Assembly: GCF_016765675.1 (NCBI RefSeq)
Contig: NZ_JAESWB010000340.1
Coordinates: 62,001-126,000, forward strand
DNA: 64,000 nucleotides
Reading direction: 5' to 3'
Origin: Neobacillus paridis
Lineage (GTDB): Bacteria > Bacillota > Bacilli > Bacillales > Cytobacillaceae
Below the pieces are notes generated by a model. The model was not told the DNA's origin. It made no database searches and saw only the letters and a list, made by a program, of their open reading frames with translations. Position 1 is the first letter of the stretch. Each line of letters begins with the position of its first letter. The translations under genes and the position numbers were made by a program. This document shows positions 35,307 through 46,146 of the stretch, piece by piece.

Positions 35307-36800
35307 ATGGTTGAGGTAAAAAATCGTGTGATTAATCTTAAAATGTATATCGATGGCGAATGGAAGGATGCCGAAAATCAAGAAACACGCCCTGTCATAA
35401 ATCCTGCTACCGGAGAAGTAATTGCCCATGCTCCTGAAGGAACGGTTGCAGATGCCCGCGCGGCCATTTATGCGGCCCGAAAAGCTTTCGAAGCCGGTGT
35501 TTGGTCCGGATTATCAGCACAGGAAAGAGCCTCCTATTTATTGAAAATTGCCGATAAAATTGATGAATATGCCGATGAATTAACCGAACTTGAAACGATG
35601 GATAACGGAAAACCATTGAGAGAAGCAGGATTCGACGTTGCCGATGCGGCTGCCTGCTTCCGCTATTATGCAGGCTTGATTAAAGCACCGGATGGTTATA
35701 CTTACCATGTAGCCGACCCGATGCAGGCAATGGTCGTTCGGGAACCGGTCGGTGTCTGCGGACTGATCGTTCCCTGGAACTATCCATTATTGATGAGTGT
35801 ATGGAAGCTTGCGCCAGCGCTTGCGGCAGGTAATACCGTCGTCTATAAACCATCAGAGGTTACTCCGGTTACGCCGATGAAACTGTTTGAAATTTTTGAA
35901 GAGGTTGGTTTACCAAAAGGTGCAGCCAATATGGTTATGGGTGCCGGCCCAGTGGTTGGTCATGAAATCGCCTCCCATCCGGAAGTTGATATGGTTTCCT
36001 TTACCGGCGGTACAAAAACAGGAAAACATATCATGAGAACGGCTGCCGATACGATGAAAAAAGTTTCCTTGGAGTTAGGCGGAAAATCGCCAAATATCAT
36101 TTTTGCTGATGCTGATTTTGAAGTCGCGGTTGATTATGCATTATTCGGGATTTTTTCTGGAGCCGGTCAGGTTTGTTCTGCAGGTTCAAGAATTCTGGTT
36201 GAAGAAAGCATTTATGATAAATTTGTGGCCCGCTTTGTAGAAAGAGCGAAAAAAATCAAGGTCGGACCGGGTAATGACCCAGCGACCGAAATGGGCCCGC
36301 TTGTCAGTGCCCAGCATTTAGAAAAAGTACTTCATTATATTGAGCTTGGTAAACAAGAAGGGGCAACGGTCGCCTGCGGCGGAAACCGTATCGTCAAAAG
36401 TGGCTTGGAAAAGGGGTATTTTGTTGAGCCGACTGTATTTGTTGATGTCAAGCAAGACATGCGAATCGTTCAGGAGGAAATCTTTGGCCCTGTTTGTGTC
36501 ATTCAGAAGTTTAAGGATGAAGCGGAAGCCATCAAGCTTGCCAACGGCACTGTTTATGGACTGGCAGGAGGAGTTTTCTCCAATGATGGAGCAAAAGCCT
36601 TGCGGGTGATTAAAAGCTTGCGCGCCGGAATTACTTGGATCAATTCCTACCATCCTACTTATAATGAGGCGCCATGGGGCGGTTATAAGCAAAGTGGAAT
36701 CGGCCGCAGCCTAGGCACATTTGGTCTTGAGGAATTCCAGGAAATTAAACAAATTAATATCAATTTACAAGTTGAGCCTGTAGGCTGGTTTGAAAACTAA
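35307..36800 (+). CDS. NAD-dependent aldehyde dehydrogenase (aminobutyraldehyde/betaine aldehyde type)
   Basis: 497-residue ALDH superfamily enzyme. It has the PWNYPLLMSVWKLAPALAAGNT cofactor region (here PWNYP and KLAPALAAGN), FTGGTKTGK, the general-base Glu in LELGGKSPN and the nucleophile Cys in GAGQVCSAGSR. The set places it near betaine/gamma-aminobutyraldehyde dehydrogenases. ATG 35307 is 8 bases after AAAGGAGG; an upstream TTG is weaker. Next to patA it should oxidise 4-aminobutanal to GABA. It is the first gene after a perfect sigma-54 promoter. Confidence 0.9.
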   Translation: MVEVKNRVINLKMYIDGEWKDAENQETRPVINPATGEVIAHAPEGTVADARAAIYAARKAFEAGVWSGLSAQERASYLLKIADKIDEYADELTELETMDNGKPLREAGFDVADAAACFRYYAGLIKAPDGYTYHVADPMQAMVVREPVGVCGLIVPWNYPLLMSVWKLAPALAAGNTVVYKPSEVTPVTPMKLFEIFEEVGLPKGAANMVMGAGPVVGHEIASHPEVDMVSFTGGTKTGKHIMRTAADTMKKVSLELGGKSPNIIFADADFEVAVDYALFGIFSGAGQVCSAGSRILVEESIYDKFVARFVERAKKIKVGPGNDPATEMGPLVSAQHLEKVLHYIELGKQEGATVACGGNRIVKSGLEKGYFVEPTVFVDVKQDMRIVQEEIFGPVCVIQKFKDEAEAIKLANGTVYGLAGGVFSNDGAKALRVIKSLRAGITWINSYHPTYNEAPWGGYKQSGIGRSLGTFGLEEFQEIKQININLQVEPVGWFEN

Positions 36801-36823
36801 AAAAGTAATGTAAACACAATTAA

Positions 36824-38230
<1,407 letters not shown>

Positions 38231-38248
38231 TTAGGAAAATTTTTCATC

Positions 38249-38277
38249 AAAGCAATCGGTCCAGTACCGATTGCTTT
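38249..38277 (+). terminator. hairpin between patA and gabT
   Basis: Perfect 12-bp stem (AAAGCAATCGGT and ACCGATTGCTTT) with a 5-base loop, followed by CATTCCTAC. Without a T run it may be a partial terminator or attenuator that lowers gabT-gabD relative to patA. Confidence 0.6.
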
Positions 38278-38328
38278 CATTCCTACTAAAATAAAAAAAT
38301 CAAAATATATATATAAGGGGAGTTAAAA

Positions 38329-39699
38329 TTGGACGATCACATTGTAAAACAGCAAACAGCCATTCCAGGGCCAAAATCTTTAGAAATATTAGAGCGGAGA
38401 AATAAGTATGTGCCAAAGGGCATTAGCAATAATTGCCACTCCTTTGTAAAAAAAGCGGAAGGAGCCGTTGTTGAAGATGTCGATGGCAATATCTATATCG
38501 ATTTTGCTGGTGCGATTGGAACACTGAATGTCGGCCACTCCCATCCAAAAGTGGTTAAAGCGATTCAAGAACAGGCAAGCCAGTTCGTACATACCGGATT
38601 TAATGTCATGATGTATGAATCCTATATCGAACTTGCTGAAAGACTTTGTAAGCTTGCGCCAGGCGAGTTTGCCAAAAAAGCAGCCTTTTTTAACAGCGGG
38701 GCCGAAGCAGTTGAAAATGCCGTAAAAATTGCCCGCAAATACACGAAACGCCAAGGAATTATTTCGTTTACAAGAGGTTTCCACGGCAGAACTTTAATGA
38801 CCATGACGATGACCAGTAAAGTTAAGCCTTACAAATATGAGTTTGGCCCTTTTGCCCCGGAGGTGTACAAAGCGCCTTATCCATATGTTTACCGCCGGCC
38901 GGAAGGAATCAGCGAACAGCAATACAGTGAAATGATGATTGACCAGTTTAAACAATTTTTAATCGCTGAAGTTGCCCCGGAAACAATTGCTGCGGTAGTG
39001 ATGGAACCGGTTCAAGGAGAAGGCGGCTTTATCGTGCCTGATATCGCTTTTGTTCAAAGAATTAGAGAAATCTGTACGCAGTATGGCATCCTTTTTGTTG
39101 CGGATGAAATTCAAGCAGGCTTTGCCCGGACCGGAAAATATTTTTCCATTGAGCATTTTGGTGTTGTCCCTGATTTAATCACGATATCCAAATCAATGGG
39201 GGCCGGGGTGCCAATTAGCGGGGTCATTGGCCGGGCAGAAATTATGGATGCAGCTGCATCCGGTGAGATCGGCGGGACATATTCCGGAAGTCCGCTGGGC
39301 TGTCAGGCTGCACTGGCGGTGCTAGATATTATTGAAAGTGAAAAACTTAATGAACGTGCAGCCATGCTGGGTGACAGGATTATCGACAAAATGAAGCAGC
39401 TAAGCACTCGCTTTGATTGCATTGGTGATGTCCGCGGTCTTGGGGCAATGTGTGCGATGGAAATCGTAAAAGATAAACTTACGAAAACTCCTGATAAAGA
39501 AGGAGTCGCAAAACTGGTAAAAGCAGCCGGTGAAAGAGGGCTGATGATCTTAAGTGCCGGGATTTACGGAAACGTCATCCGTCTGTTGATGCCAATTACG
39601 ATCACGGATGAACAGCTCGAAGAAGGTTTCCAAATACTTGAAGAAGCCTTTGCCGACGTTTATCATAATAATGAATCTACTGTTTTAGCTGGGAGGTAA
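38329..39699 (+). CDS. gabT: 4-aminobutyrate-2-oxoglutarate aminotransferase
   Basis: 456-residue class III aminotransferase. Motifs: NVGHSHPKVVKAI, FFNSGAEAVENAVKIARKYT, GFHGRTLMTMTMTSK, the PLP aspartate in VADEIQAGFARTGK, and the lysine in ITISKSMGAGVPISG, typical of GabT. It converts GABA to succinic semialdehyde with formation of glutamate. The start is TTG 38329 with GGGGAG 8 bases upstream. gabD follows 4 bases after its stop. No sigma-54 promoter is seen directly upstream, so it may be read from the 35251 promoter through the hairpin or have its own promoter. Confidence 0.92.
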   Translation: MDDHIVKQQTAIPGPKSLEILERRNKYVPKGISNNCHSFVKKAEGAVVEDVDGNIYIDFAGAIGTLNVGHSHPKVVKAIQEQASQFVHTGFNVMMYESYIELAERLCKLAPGEFAKKAAFFNSGAEAVENAVKIARKYTKRQGIISFTRGFHGRTLMTMTMTSKVKPYKYEFGPFAPEVYKAPYPYVYRRPEGISEQQYSEMMIDQFKQFLIAEVAPETIAAVVMEPVQGEGGFIVPDIAFVQRIREICTQYGILFVADEIQAGFARTGKYFSIEHFGVVPDLITISKSMGAGVPISGVIGRAEIMDAAASGEIGGTYSGSPLGCQAALAVLDIIESEKLNERAAMLGDRIIDKMKQLSTRFDCIGDVRGLGAMCAMEIVKDKLTKTPDKEGVAKLVKAAGERGLMILSAGIYGNVIRLLMPITITDEQLEEGFQILEEAFADVYHNNESTVLAGR

Positions 39700-39703
39700 G
39701 AAA

Positions 39704-41164
39704 ATGAGTGTCGTAAATCAAGAGTATCAAATTTATCCAATGTATCTTGATGGAAAATGGGTCGGCAATGATTATGAGATTTTCACTGAAGTGATTAATC
39801 CAGCAACGAAAGAGGTAGTAGGGGCAATCCCGACCGGAGGCAGTTTAGAAGCAAAACTAGCTGTAGATGCAGCCCATCGTGCTTTTAAAACGTGGTCGAA
39901 AAAAACAGCAGAAGAGCGCTCCCGTCTTTTAATGAAATGGCATCAATTGATCGATGAAAATAAACTGGAGATTGCTAGAATCATGACTACAGAACAAGGT
40001 AAGCCGTTAAAAGAGGCCCTTGGTGAGGTTGTCTATGCCAATAGTTTCATCTCCTGGTATGCCGAGGAAGCCAAACGTGTTTACGGTGAAACGATTCCGG
40101 CGTCGTTCCCTAATAAACGAATCCTGGTCCGTAAAGAACCAGTAGGGGTTGTTGCTGCTATTACACCTTGGAACTTCCCGGCGGCGATGATTACGAGAAA
40201 GGTTGGTCCAGCACTTGCAGCAGGCTGTACCTGTGTCGTAAAACCAGCAAACCAAACACCTCTGACAGCCTTGAAAATGGCGGAGTTGGCCCATGAAGCG
40301 GGAATCCCAAGCGGTGTGTTAAATGTGATTACCGGTAAGTCTTCAGAAATTGGTGATGTTTGGCTCAAGGATCCGCGCGTAACCAAGATTACCTTCACTG
40401 GTTCAACAGAGGTAGGGAAGACATTGATGCGCGGGGCAGCGGAAAATGTTAAAAAGGTTTCCCTTGAGCTCGGCGGCAATGCTCCATTTATTGTCATGGA
40501 TGATGCCAACTTGCAAAAAGCGGCTGTTGGTCTCGTGCAATCCAAATTCCGTAACGCTGGTCAAACCTGTATTTGCACAAACCGGGTTTACGTCCAAGAA
40601 GGAGTGGCTGAGGAATTTACCAAGCTTTTTCAAGCAGAATTAGCGAAGCTAAAGGTTGGCAATGGACTTGAAGAAGGGGTAGACATCGGTCCATTAATCG
40701 ATCAGGCTGCTTATAAAAAGGTCGAAACACTTGTCAATGATGCTGTTAAACAAGGTGGTAAGGTCGTTTACACTGGTGCCAAGCCGGAAGAAGAGAATGG
40801 CTATTTCTATGCTCCAACGATCATCACGAATATTGATGACAATATGGAGTGCATGAAGGATGAAATCTTTGGACCGCTTGCCCCAATTTCAACGTTTAAA
40901 ACGGAAGAGGAAGTCATCGAGCGGGCGAATAATTCTCGTTACGGTTTGGCTGCTTATGTCTATACAGAAAATTTAAGCCGTTCATTTAGAATCACGGAGC
41001 AGCTGGAGTATGGAATTGTTGGTCTGAATGATGCGCTGCCATCGGTTGCCCAAGCCCCATTTGGCGGCTACAAGGAAAGTGGAATCGGCCGTGAAGGCGG
41101 TCATTTCGGCATTGAGGAGTTTTTGGAAGTAAAATATATTTCTATAGGATTGGATTTAGAATAA
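39704..41164 (+). CDS. gabD: succinate-semialdehyde dehydrogenase
   Basis: 486-residue ALDH enzyme that oxidises succinic semialdehyde to succinate. Motifs: ITPWNFPAAMITRKVGPALA, FTGSTEVGKTLM, the Glu in LELGGNAPFIV, and the catalytic Cys in NAGQTCICTNR, where the CIC form is typical of GabD. It is translationally close to gabT and finishes the putrescine-GABA-succinate pathway. A terminator follows. Confidence 0.93.
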   Translation: MSVVNQEYQIYPMYLDGKWVGNDYEIFTEVINPATKEVVGAIPTGGSLEAKLAVDAAHRAFKTWSKKTAEERSRLLMKWHQLIDENKLEIARIMTTEQGKPLKEALGEVVYANSFISWYAEEAKRVYGETIPASFPNKRILVRKEPVGVVAAITPWNFPAAMITRKVGPALAAGCTCVVKPANQTPLTALKMAELAHEAGIPSGVLNVITGKSSEIGDVWLKDPRVTKITFTGSTEVGKTLMRGAAENVKKVSLELGGNAPFIVMDDANLQKAAVGLVQSKFRNAGQTCICTNRVYVQEGVAEEFTKLFQAELAKLKVGNGLEEGVDIGPLIDQAAYKKVETLVNDAVKQGGKVVYTGAKPEEENGYFYAPTIITNIDDNMECMKDEIFGPLAPISTFKTEEEVIERANNSRYGLAAYVYTENLSRSFRITEQLEYGIVGLNDALPSVAQAPFGGYKESGIGREGGHFGIEEFLEVKYISIGLDLE

Positions 41165-41175
41165 GTAATCATAGA

Positions 41176-41207
41176 AAAAGCCGCCAGCTGTGAAAGCTGC
41201 GGCTTTT
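41176..41207 (+). terminator. terminator of gabTD
   Basis: AAAAGCCGCCAGCT pairs with AGCTGCGGCTTTT with a single bulged C and a short loop, followed by CCTGCTTT. Confidence 0.8.
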
Positions 41208-41237
41208 CCTGCTTTCTGATTTTTAAGTTAATTTACT

Positions 41238-41266
41238 TTAACTCTAATGATTAGCTGTGTTACGAT
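41238..41266 (+). promoter_or_regulatory. candidate sigma-A promoter of the HAD gene
   Basis: TTAACT at 41238 and TACGAT at 41261 are separated by 17 bases, each 4 of 6 to consensus. An AGTTAA/TTAACT dyad (41226-41243) overlaps the -35, which suggests possible repression. Confidence 0.4.
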
Positions 41267-41305
41267 AGATTGAAATGAATGGTCATTGGAAGTGGGGGCA
41301 ACGCT

Positions 41306-42433
41306 TTGATTAAAACAATTTTGTTTGATGTAGACGGAGTATTATTAAGTGAAGAACGTTATTTTGATGCTTCGGCATTAACGGTTTGGGAAATGCTGAT
41401 GAGTCCCAATTACCTGGGCCTTTCCCCTGAAAAATTTGTTACCAACCCAAGTGATGCTGAAATAAAAAAAATAAGAGATACAGTTTTTCAACATGACGAA
41501 GTGCTAAAATGGCAAAAATCACGCGGCCTCAATGCCAATTGGGACATGATCTATCTATCCTTCAGCCATCAACTCATTCACCTGTTGTCACAAATTAAAG
41601 ACTATGAGAATGAAAGCATCAGCAAATGGTGTCAGGCACCTATCGATCGGGAAGTATTAGTGGAGATTGGCAAAGTCCTTAGCCGCTATGAGGTGAAATT
41701 GGATTTTGGCTTGTTTGTGGCGGAGTTTAAACGCTCACAGGCGGAGAAGCAGGAACTGCTGGGCTATTTGAATGAGCTGGCGAGGGAAAAGCTGGGAGTT
41801 AATGCTGCTATTTTCGAAAAAGGGGAGCTTTGGTCTGTATGCCAGCATGTCTGCCAGGAATGGTATGTCGGCGATGAACATGTCTTTGCTTCTACCGGCA
41901 GAGCCTCGGTGCAAACAGGTAAACAGGGATTCTTGGCGAAGGAAACCACTCTCGCTCCAAAGGAAAAAATTGCTGAGCTGTTTCAGTTTCTGACCTCAAG
42001 AGGATGCACAATCGGAATTGGAACCGGCAGACCGGAACTGGAAGTCATCCAACCGTTTCAACACCTCAATTGGCTTCAATATTTTGAAGAACAGCGAATT
42101 GTAACAGCTGATGATATTTTGAAAGCGGAACAAGAACTTACCGGTTTGTCATCGTTATCAAAGCCACATCCGTTTACCTACATCATGGGGCTTAAAGGAA
42201 AAGGCATAACCGCAGAAGAATGTTTAGCTACTGCACTGCCAATCGAGCAGGGCGAAACGGTGCTGATTGTCGGCGACTCCTTAGCCGATCTGTTAGCCGC
42301 CAGACAAATGGGCTGTCAGTTTGCCGCGATATTAACAGGCCTGTCGGGAAAGGCTGCCAGAGCAGAATTTGAACAATATCAGGCAGATTATATCTTTGAT
42401 TCTGTCTTGGATGTATCTACTGTTTTAAGATAA
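41306..42433 (+). CDS. HAD-superfamily hydrolase
   Basis: 375-residue phosphatase-like protein. Motif I is LFDVDGVLLSEE (Asp nucleophile), motif II Thr is in IGIGTGRPE, and motif IV is VGDSLADLLAARQMGC. The region between I and II is long (about 200 residues) and forms an unusual helical cap. TTG 41306 is preferred because GGGGG lies 7 bases upstream and family members begin IKTILFDVDG. Substrate unknown. It stands alone between the gabTD terminator and the GGDEF gene. Confidence 0.85.
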   Translation: MIKTILFDVDGVLLSEERYFDASALTVWEMLMSPNYLGLSPEKFVTNPSDAEIKKIRDTVFQHDEVLKWQKSRGLNANWDMIYLSFSHQLIHLLSQIKDYENESISKWCQAPIDREVLVEIGKVLSRYEVKLDFGLFVAEFKRSQAEKQELLGYLNELAREKLGVNAAIFEKGELWSVCQHVCQEWYVGDEHVFASTGRASVQTGKQGFLAKETTLAPKEKIAELFQFLTSRGCTIGIGTGRPELEVIQPFQHLNWLQYFEEQRIVTADDILKAEQELTGLSSLSKPHPFTYIMGLKGKGITAEECLATALPIEQGETVLIVGDSLADLLAARQMGCQFAAILTGLSGKAARAEFEQYQADYIFDSVLDVSTVLR

Positions 42434-42501
42434 TTTTGGCTAACAAATATTTCAAATATGGTAAAATATTTAATAGATTAAGAGATAGAAGGTGAGGATT
42501 T

Positions 42502-43827
42502 ATCAAAATAAATATCAACTCCCTTGGAAGATTAGGAAATCGCCATTTATCTTCTATCATCGTTTCCGCATTTATTATTGTTCTTTTGGTCATGATTAGT
42601 ATTGGGAGTATTCGCTACTCTCTTAATGTTAATATTCAAGGCCAACGAGCATTAGATAGTATTGAAACTTCATCCAATCATTTATTTAAAGCGCTAATCG
42701 ACCAAGAAACGGGACAAAGAGGCTATAACTTAACCAAGGATGCTGACTTCTTGGAACCGTATTGGCAAGGGGCTAAAGAGTTCTCAGAAAGTTCAGAAGC
42801 GCTTTTACAAAAAACAAAGGAGTTTCCGGATTTACATGCTGAGGCCCAAAAGATTGTAGAAAAAGGGCAATATTGGCATGATCATTATGGTGCAGCTTTG
42901 GTTGTGCAGACTCAAAAAGGGAATCAACCAAGTGTTCAAATATTAAATGAAGGTAAAAAGGCAATTGATGATTTCCGCCGTTCTACTAAGAATTTTTCCG
43001 ATAAAATCGAGGGACAGAGAAGCATTGTAAGAAATTTAATGAAGACAAGGATAAATTTCACTCTCGCCGCCTTAATGATCAGTATTTTTGTGATTATCGT
43101 TATCGATTTATTGATAAATATCAAGCTCTTAAAGTCGCTCATTAAACCGATTATTGAGCTGAGCAATTGCGTTAAATCTTATACAGAGCATGACTTTTCC
43201 AAAGGTATTCCATCTTATCGAAAAAATGATGAAATGTTTGAGCTGATAAAGAATGTTGATTTCATGCGAATGGAATTGTCGAATAGTATCACCTCATTAA
43301 AGTCGCAAGTGAATATTGATGAATTGACTGGTTTATACAATCGGCGGCATTTTAATGAATTTATTGAGAAAGAATGGGAATTAGCAAAGGAAAACTCGGA
43401 AAATTTCTCCTTAATCCTTTTTGATATCGATTACTATAAAAACTATAACGATACATATGGGCACTTAGCGGGTGATGACTGTTTGAAAATAATTTCAGAG
43501 CGGTTACAAGACCTTAATCATGCCCCCCCCAATTGTATTGCCAGATATGGCGGAGAGGAGTTTGGTATTATCCTGCTTCAACGGACAGAACAAGAGGTAC
43601 TGGCATTGGCCGAAGAAATAAGAAATGCGATATTGGATTTAAAAATTCCCCATCAAGGTTCCCCGATTGCTGATTATGTAACGATAAGCCTCGGTGCTGC
43701 CTCCATTAAACCGACGGGAGATATGAAGCCAAATGAGATCATTTCCATGGCGGATAAGGCTTTATATGCATCGAAACAAAAGGGACGTAATCAAGTAACT
43801 TATTATACAAAACAATTTTCTTATTAA
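42502..43827 (+). CDS. membrane CHASE3-GGDEF diguanylate cyclase
   Basis: Sensor cyclase: TM1, extracellular CHASE3-like domain (DQETGQRGYNLTKDADFL), TM2, short HAMP-like linker, and a GGDEF domain with the active site RYGGEEFGIIL plus FDIDYYKNYNDTYGHLAGDD. It should make cyclic di-GMP. No RxxD inhibitory site is present five residues before GGEEF. The start is odd: the best ribosome binding site (AAGGTGAGG, 42489-42497) is followed in frame only by ATC (42502) or ATA (42508). The first canonical codons, TTG 42586 and ATG 42592, would cut away most of TM1. A tract of eight C lies in codons just before the active site. Confidence 0.8.
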   Translation: MKININSLGRLGNRHLSSIIVSAFIIVLLVMISIGSIRYSLNVNIQGQRALDSIETSSNHLFKALIDQETGQRGYNLTKDADFLEPYWQGAKEFSESSEALLQKTKEFPDLHAEAQKIVEKGQYWHDHYGAALVVQTQKGNQPSVQILNEGKKAIDDFRRSTKNFSDKIEGQRSIVRNLMKTRINFTLAALMISIFVIIVIDLLINIKLLKSLIKPIIELSNCVKSYTEHDFSKGIPSYRKNDEMFELIKNVDFMRMELSNSITSLKSQVNIDELTGLYNRRHFNEFIEKEWELAKENSENFSLILFDIDYYKNYNDTYGHLAGDDCLKIISERLQDLNHAPPNCIARYGGEEFGIILLQRTEQEVLALAEEIRNAILDLKIPHQGSPIADYVTISLGAASIKPTGDMKPNEIISMADKALYASKQKGRNQVTYYTKQFSY

Positions 43828-43832
43828 TATTG

Positions 43833-43871
43833 CAAAACACGCCCGGAAACCAACGGTCCGAGCGTGTTTTG
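43833..43871. terminator. bidirectional terminator between the GGDEF gene and serA
   Basis: CAAAACACGC pairs with GCGTGTTTTG, with an inner CGGA/TCCG stem. T-rich sequence follows on the plus strand. Confidence 0.85.
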
Positions 43872-43891
43872 TATTTTTTTGACTGGTTTAA

Positions 43892-45535
43892 TTAAATGGT
43901 CTCAACCTTTTGCGGCTCGATGCGTCCGGGTTCAAAGGAATCGACATTGGTTAACTCAAGCAACTGGGCTTCCTCCAAGCCATCAATAAGGGTCAGCTCA
44001 TGGAGAATTTCGGTGCCTAATGTTTTATCAAGGGTTAACACCATAATCGCCTCTCCGCCGACTTCTGTCCGGCCTACCTGCATGGTACCGATGTTAATTT
44101 GATAGTCTCCTAGTAAGGAGCCTACTTTTCCAATCATTCCCGGTACGTCATGGTGTTTAATATATAATAGGTATTTTTCCGGTTTAACATCAATACGGTA
44201 ATCGTTGATCTTGACCACCCTTGCCCCGTAGCCATTTAACACAGTTGCTCCAATCCGCGCCGATTGAAATCCCTGGGAAACAGACAGTTCCATATAATTG
44301 GCGAAGCCTTTATTAGTGGCATTTTTTTGCACATTATAGGAAACACCCTGTTCTTTTAAAAGATGCAGAACGTTGATGAGATTGACAGAATCGCTCAAGT
44401 GATAGGATAGGATACCTTTTAGCATCGTCCGTGTTAACAACTCGGTATCTTCGTCAATTAAATCACCGTAGTAATTGATGGTGATTTTTTCAGGTGCCTG
44501 CTTATTCAGTAATTGAATCACCAGCTGGCCGATTTGGTCGCCCAGCAGTAAGTACGGTTGCAGTTTGGCTTGGGTTTCCCCTGACATTTGCGGCATATTC
44601 ACAGCATGCTGAATTGATTGTGTTTCAAAAATATCGATAATTTCCGCGCTGACCTCCTGGGCCACTTTTTCTTGAGCCTCCACTGTTGAAGCCCCAAGAT
44701 GCGGTGTCACAATGATATTCGGGTTTTGCAGTAATTCAGGATCGGCAACTGGTTCTTTTTCAAATACATCCAAGGCTGCCCCTGCTACATGGCCGGATGC
44801 GATTGCCCGTACTAATGCCTTCTCGTCAATAATACCGCCGCGGGCGCAGTTAACGAAGCGGACTCCTTTTTTTGTTTTTGCCAAAAATGCATCATTAATA
44901 ATACCTCTTGTATCATTGGTCAGCGGGGTATGAACGGTAATAAAATCAGACTCGGCAGCAATTAAATCCAGGCTTGCTTTGGTAATTCCCAGCTTTTTCG
45001 CCCGCTCTTCTGTTAAATAGGGGTCAAACCCCAAAATAGTCATGCCAAAGCTTTTAGCCCGCTTGGCGACTTCTGTCCCAATTTTCCCCATGCCGACTAC
45101 ACCAAGTGTTTTCTTGTACAATTCCACACCTTTAAATGAATTGCGGTCCCATTCGCCTGAAGTGGTTTTTTGATGGGCTTGCGGGATCTTGCGTGCCAGT
45201 GCCAGCATCATCGCCAGTGTGTGTTCTGTTGCCGCGATCGTATTGGCGCCAGGGGCGTTAATAACAATGATTCCTTTTTTGGTTGCGGCATTGACATCGA
45301 TATTATCGACGCCTACTCCTGCCCTGGCGATTACCCGCAGGCGGTCTGCTGCCTGCAGCAGCTCCTCCGTTACCTTTGTTTGGCTGCGGACGATCAGGGC
45401 ATCGTAATCACCAATCATCCTTTTTAATTCGGCTGTTGGCAGTGTTGGCTGCCGATCGACGGTAAAATGGGGATGATCTAGCAGACTCTTTAAACCTGTT
45501 TGGCTAATCCCGTCTGTGACAAGTACTTTAAACAT
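43892..45535 (-). CDS. serA: D-3-phosphoglycerate dehydrogenase
   Basis: 547-residue first enzyme of serine synthesis. Motifs: RVIARAGVGVDNIDV, the NAD loop LGVVGMGKIGTEVAKR, NCARGGIIDE with the active-site Arg, and the His in TPHLGASTVEAQEK. A C-terminal regulatory region with the ASB and ACT domains (KHHDVPGMIGKVGSLL) gives serine feedback. The protein ends about 20 residues later than the 525-residue B. subtilis SerA. A T-box leader precedes the gene, so it is also controlled by tRNA charging. Confidence 0.95.
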   Translation of the reverse strand: MFKVLVTDGISQTGLKSLLDHPHFTVDRQPTLPTAELKRMIGDYDALIVRSQTKVTEELLQAADRLRVIARAGVGVDNIDVNAATKKGIIVINAPGANTIAATEHTLAMMLALARKIPQAHQKTTSGEWDRNSFKGVELYKKTLGVVGMGKIGTEVAKRAKSFGMTILGFDPYLTEERAKKLGITKASLDLIAAESDFITVHTPLTNDTRGIINDAFLAKTKKGVRFVNCARGGIIDEKALVRAIASGHVAGAALDVFEKEPVADPELLQNPNIIVTPHLGASTVEAQEKVAQEVSAEIIDIFETQSIQHAVNMPQMSGETQAKLQPYLLLGDQIGQLVIQLLNKQAPEKITINYYGDLIDEDTELLTRTMLKGILSYHLSDSVNLINVLHLLKEQGVSYNVQKNATNKGFANYMELSVSQGFQSARIGATVLNGYGARVVKINDYRIDVKPEKYLLYIKHHDVPGMIGKVGSLLGDYQINIGTMQVGRTEVGGEAIMVLTLDKTLGTEILHELTLIDGLEEAQLLELTNVDSFEPGRIEPQKVETI

Positions 45536-45656
45536 TCCAAATATACCTCCTGAGATCTTTTTTCGCTAATCCATAAGTCCATCTTTTCATACAAATAATT
45601 TAACGAGATTTCAATTTTGAGGTGGAAATATCAACATCCTTTTAACCTTAATTTAT

Positions 45657-45960
45657 AAAAAAACGTCCCTCATAACAGACACAATGGTCGTGTTATGAGG
45701 GACGTGAATGTACGTGGTGCCACCCTCTTTTGCCGCCGGGGAAGTCCTGCGACCTTATACATGTAACGGTTTTAACCGGGCTTGCCTACGAATAAGTGTT
45801 CAGCAGCCAGTTCAGAAGTGCTGGGCAATTCGTTAAGCTTCAGCAAAGGTGCGCTGTTCGCTTATCAATTAAAAAAAGGCACCGGTTCACAGCGGCCACC
45901 GGCTCTCTGAAGCCATTTTTTAATGCCGTCTTCATCATTACTGATCATTTGTTGGATTAA
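45657..45960 (-). ncRNA. T-box riboswitch leader of serA
   Basis: On the minus strand, the T-box sequence AGGGTGGCACCACG (45713-45726) is followed by a 15-bp terminator hairpin (arms 45663-45677 and 45691-45705) and a run of T. Upstream is a Stem I region with the AGAGAGCCGGTGGCCG distal bulge/loop and an ACCTTTG segment on its 3' side. The codon in the expected specifier position reads AGC (Ser) within GAACAGCGCACC (45853-45855). Uncharged tRNA-Ser is therefore expected to permit read-through into serA. The T-box assignment is firm; the specifier alignment is done by eye. Confidence 0.9.
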
Positions 45961-45986
45961 ACGAAATATAATAAAATTTCAAAATC

Positions 45987-46015
45987 ATTTAATATAGCCA
46001 TATTCTACATGTCAA
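45987..46015 (-). promoter_or_regulatory. sigma-A promoter of the serA leader
   Basis: Read on the minus strand: -35 TTGACA (perfect, 46015-46010), a 17-base spacer and -10 TTAAAT (45992-45987). It lies just before the T-box leader. Confidence 0.75.
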
Positions 46016-46146
46016 CTTCTGTAAAGTAAAGGGATAAAGCAGAAAAAAATCTAAACATTTTTCAGGAAAAATTTTAACTGATGACAAGAATTCAACAACG
46101 GTGCAAGGGTAAGCGATTACAGTAGATGACCAAAAAAACATATCTA

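Noticed and set aside
45170..45427. Long open frames antisense to serA, gabD and other core genes
   Set aside because: They lie wholly inside well-supported genes, lack ribosome binding sites and look like composition-driven shadows.
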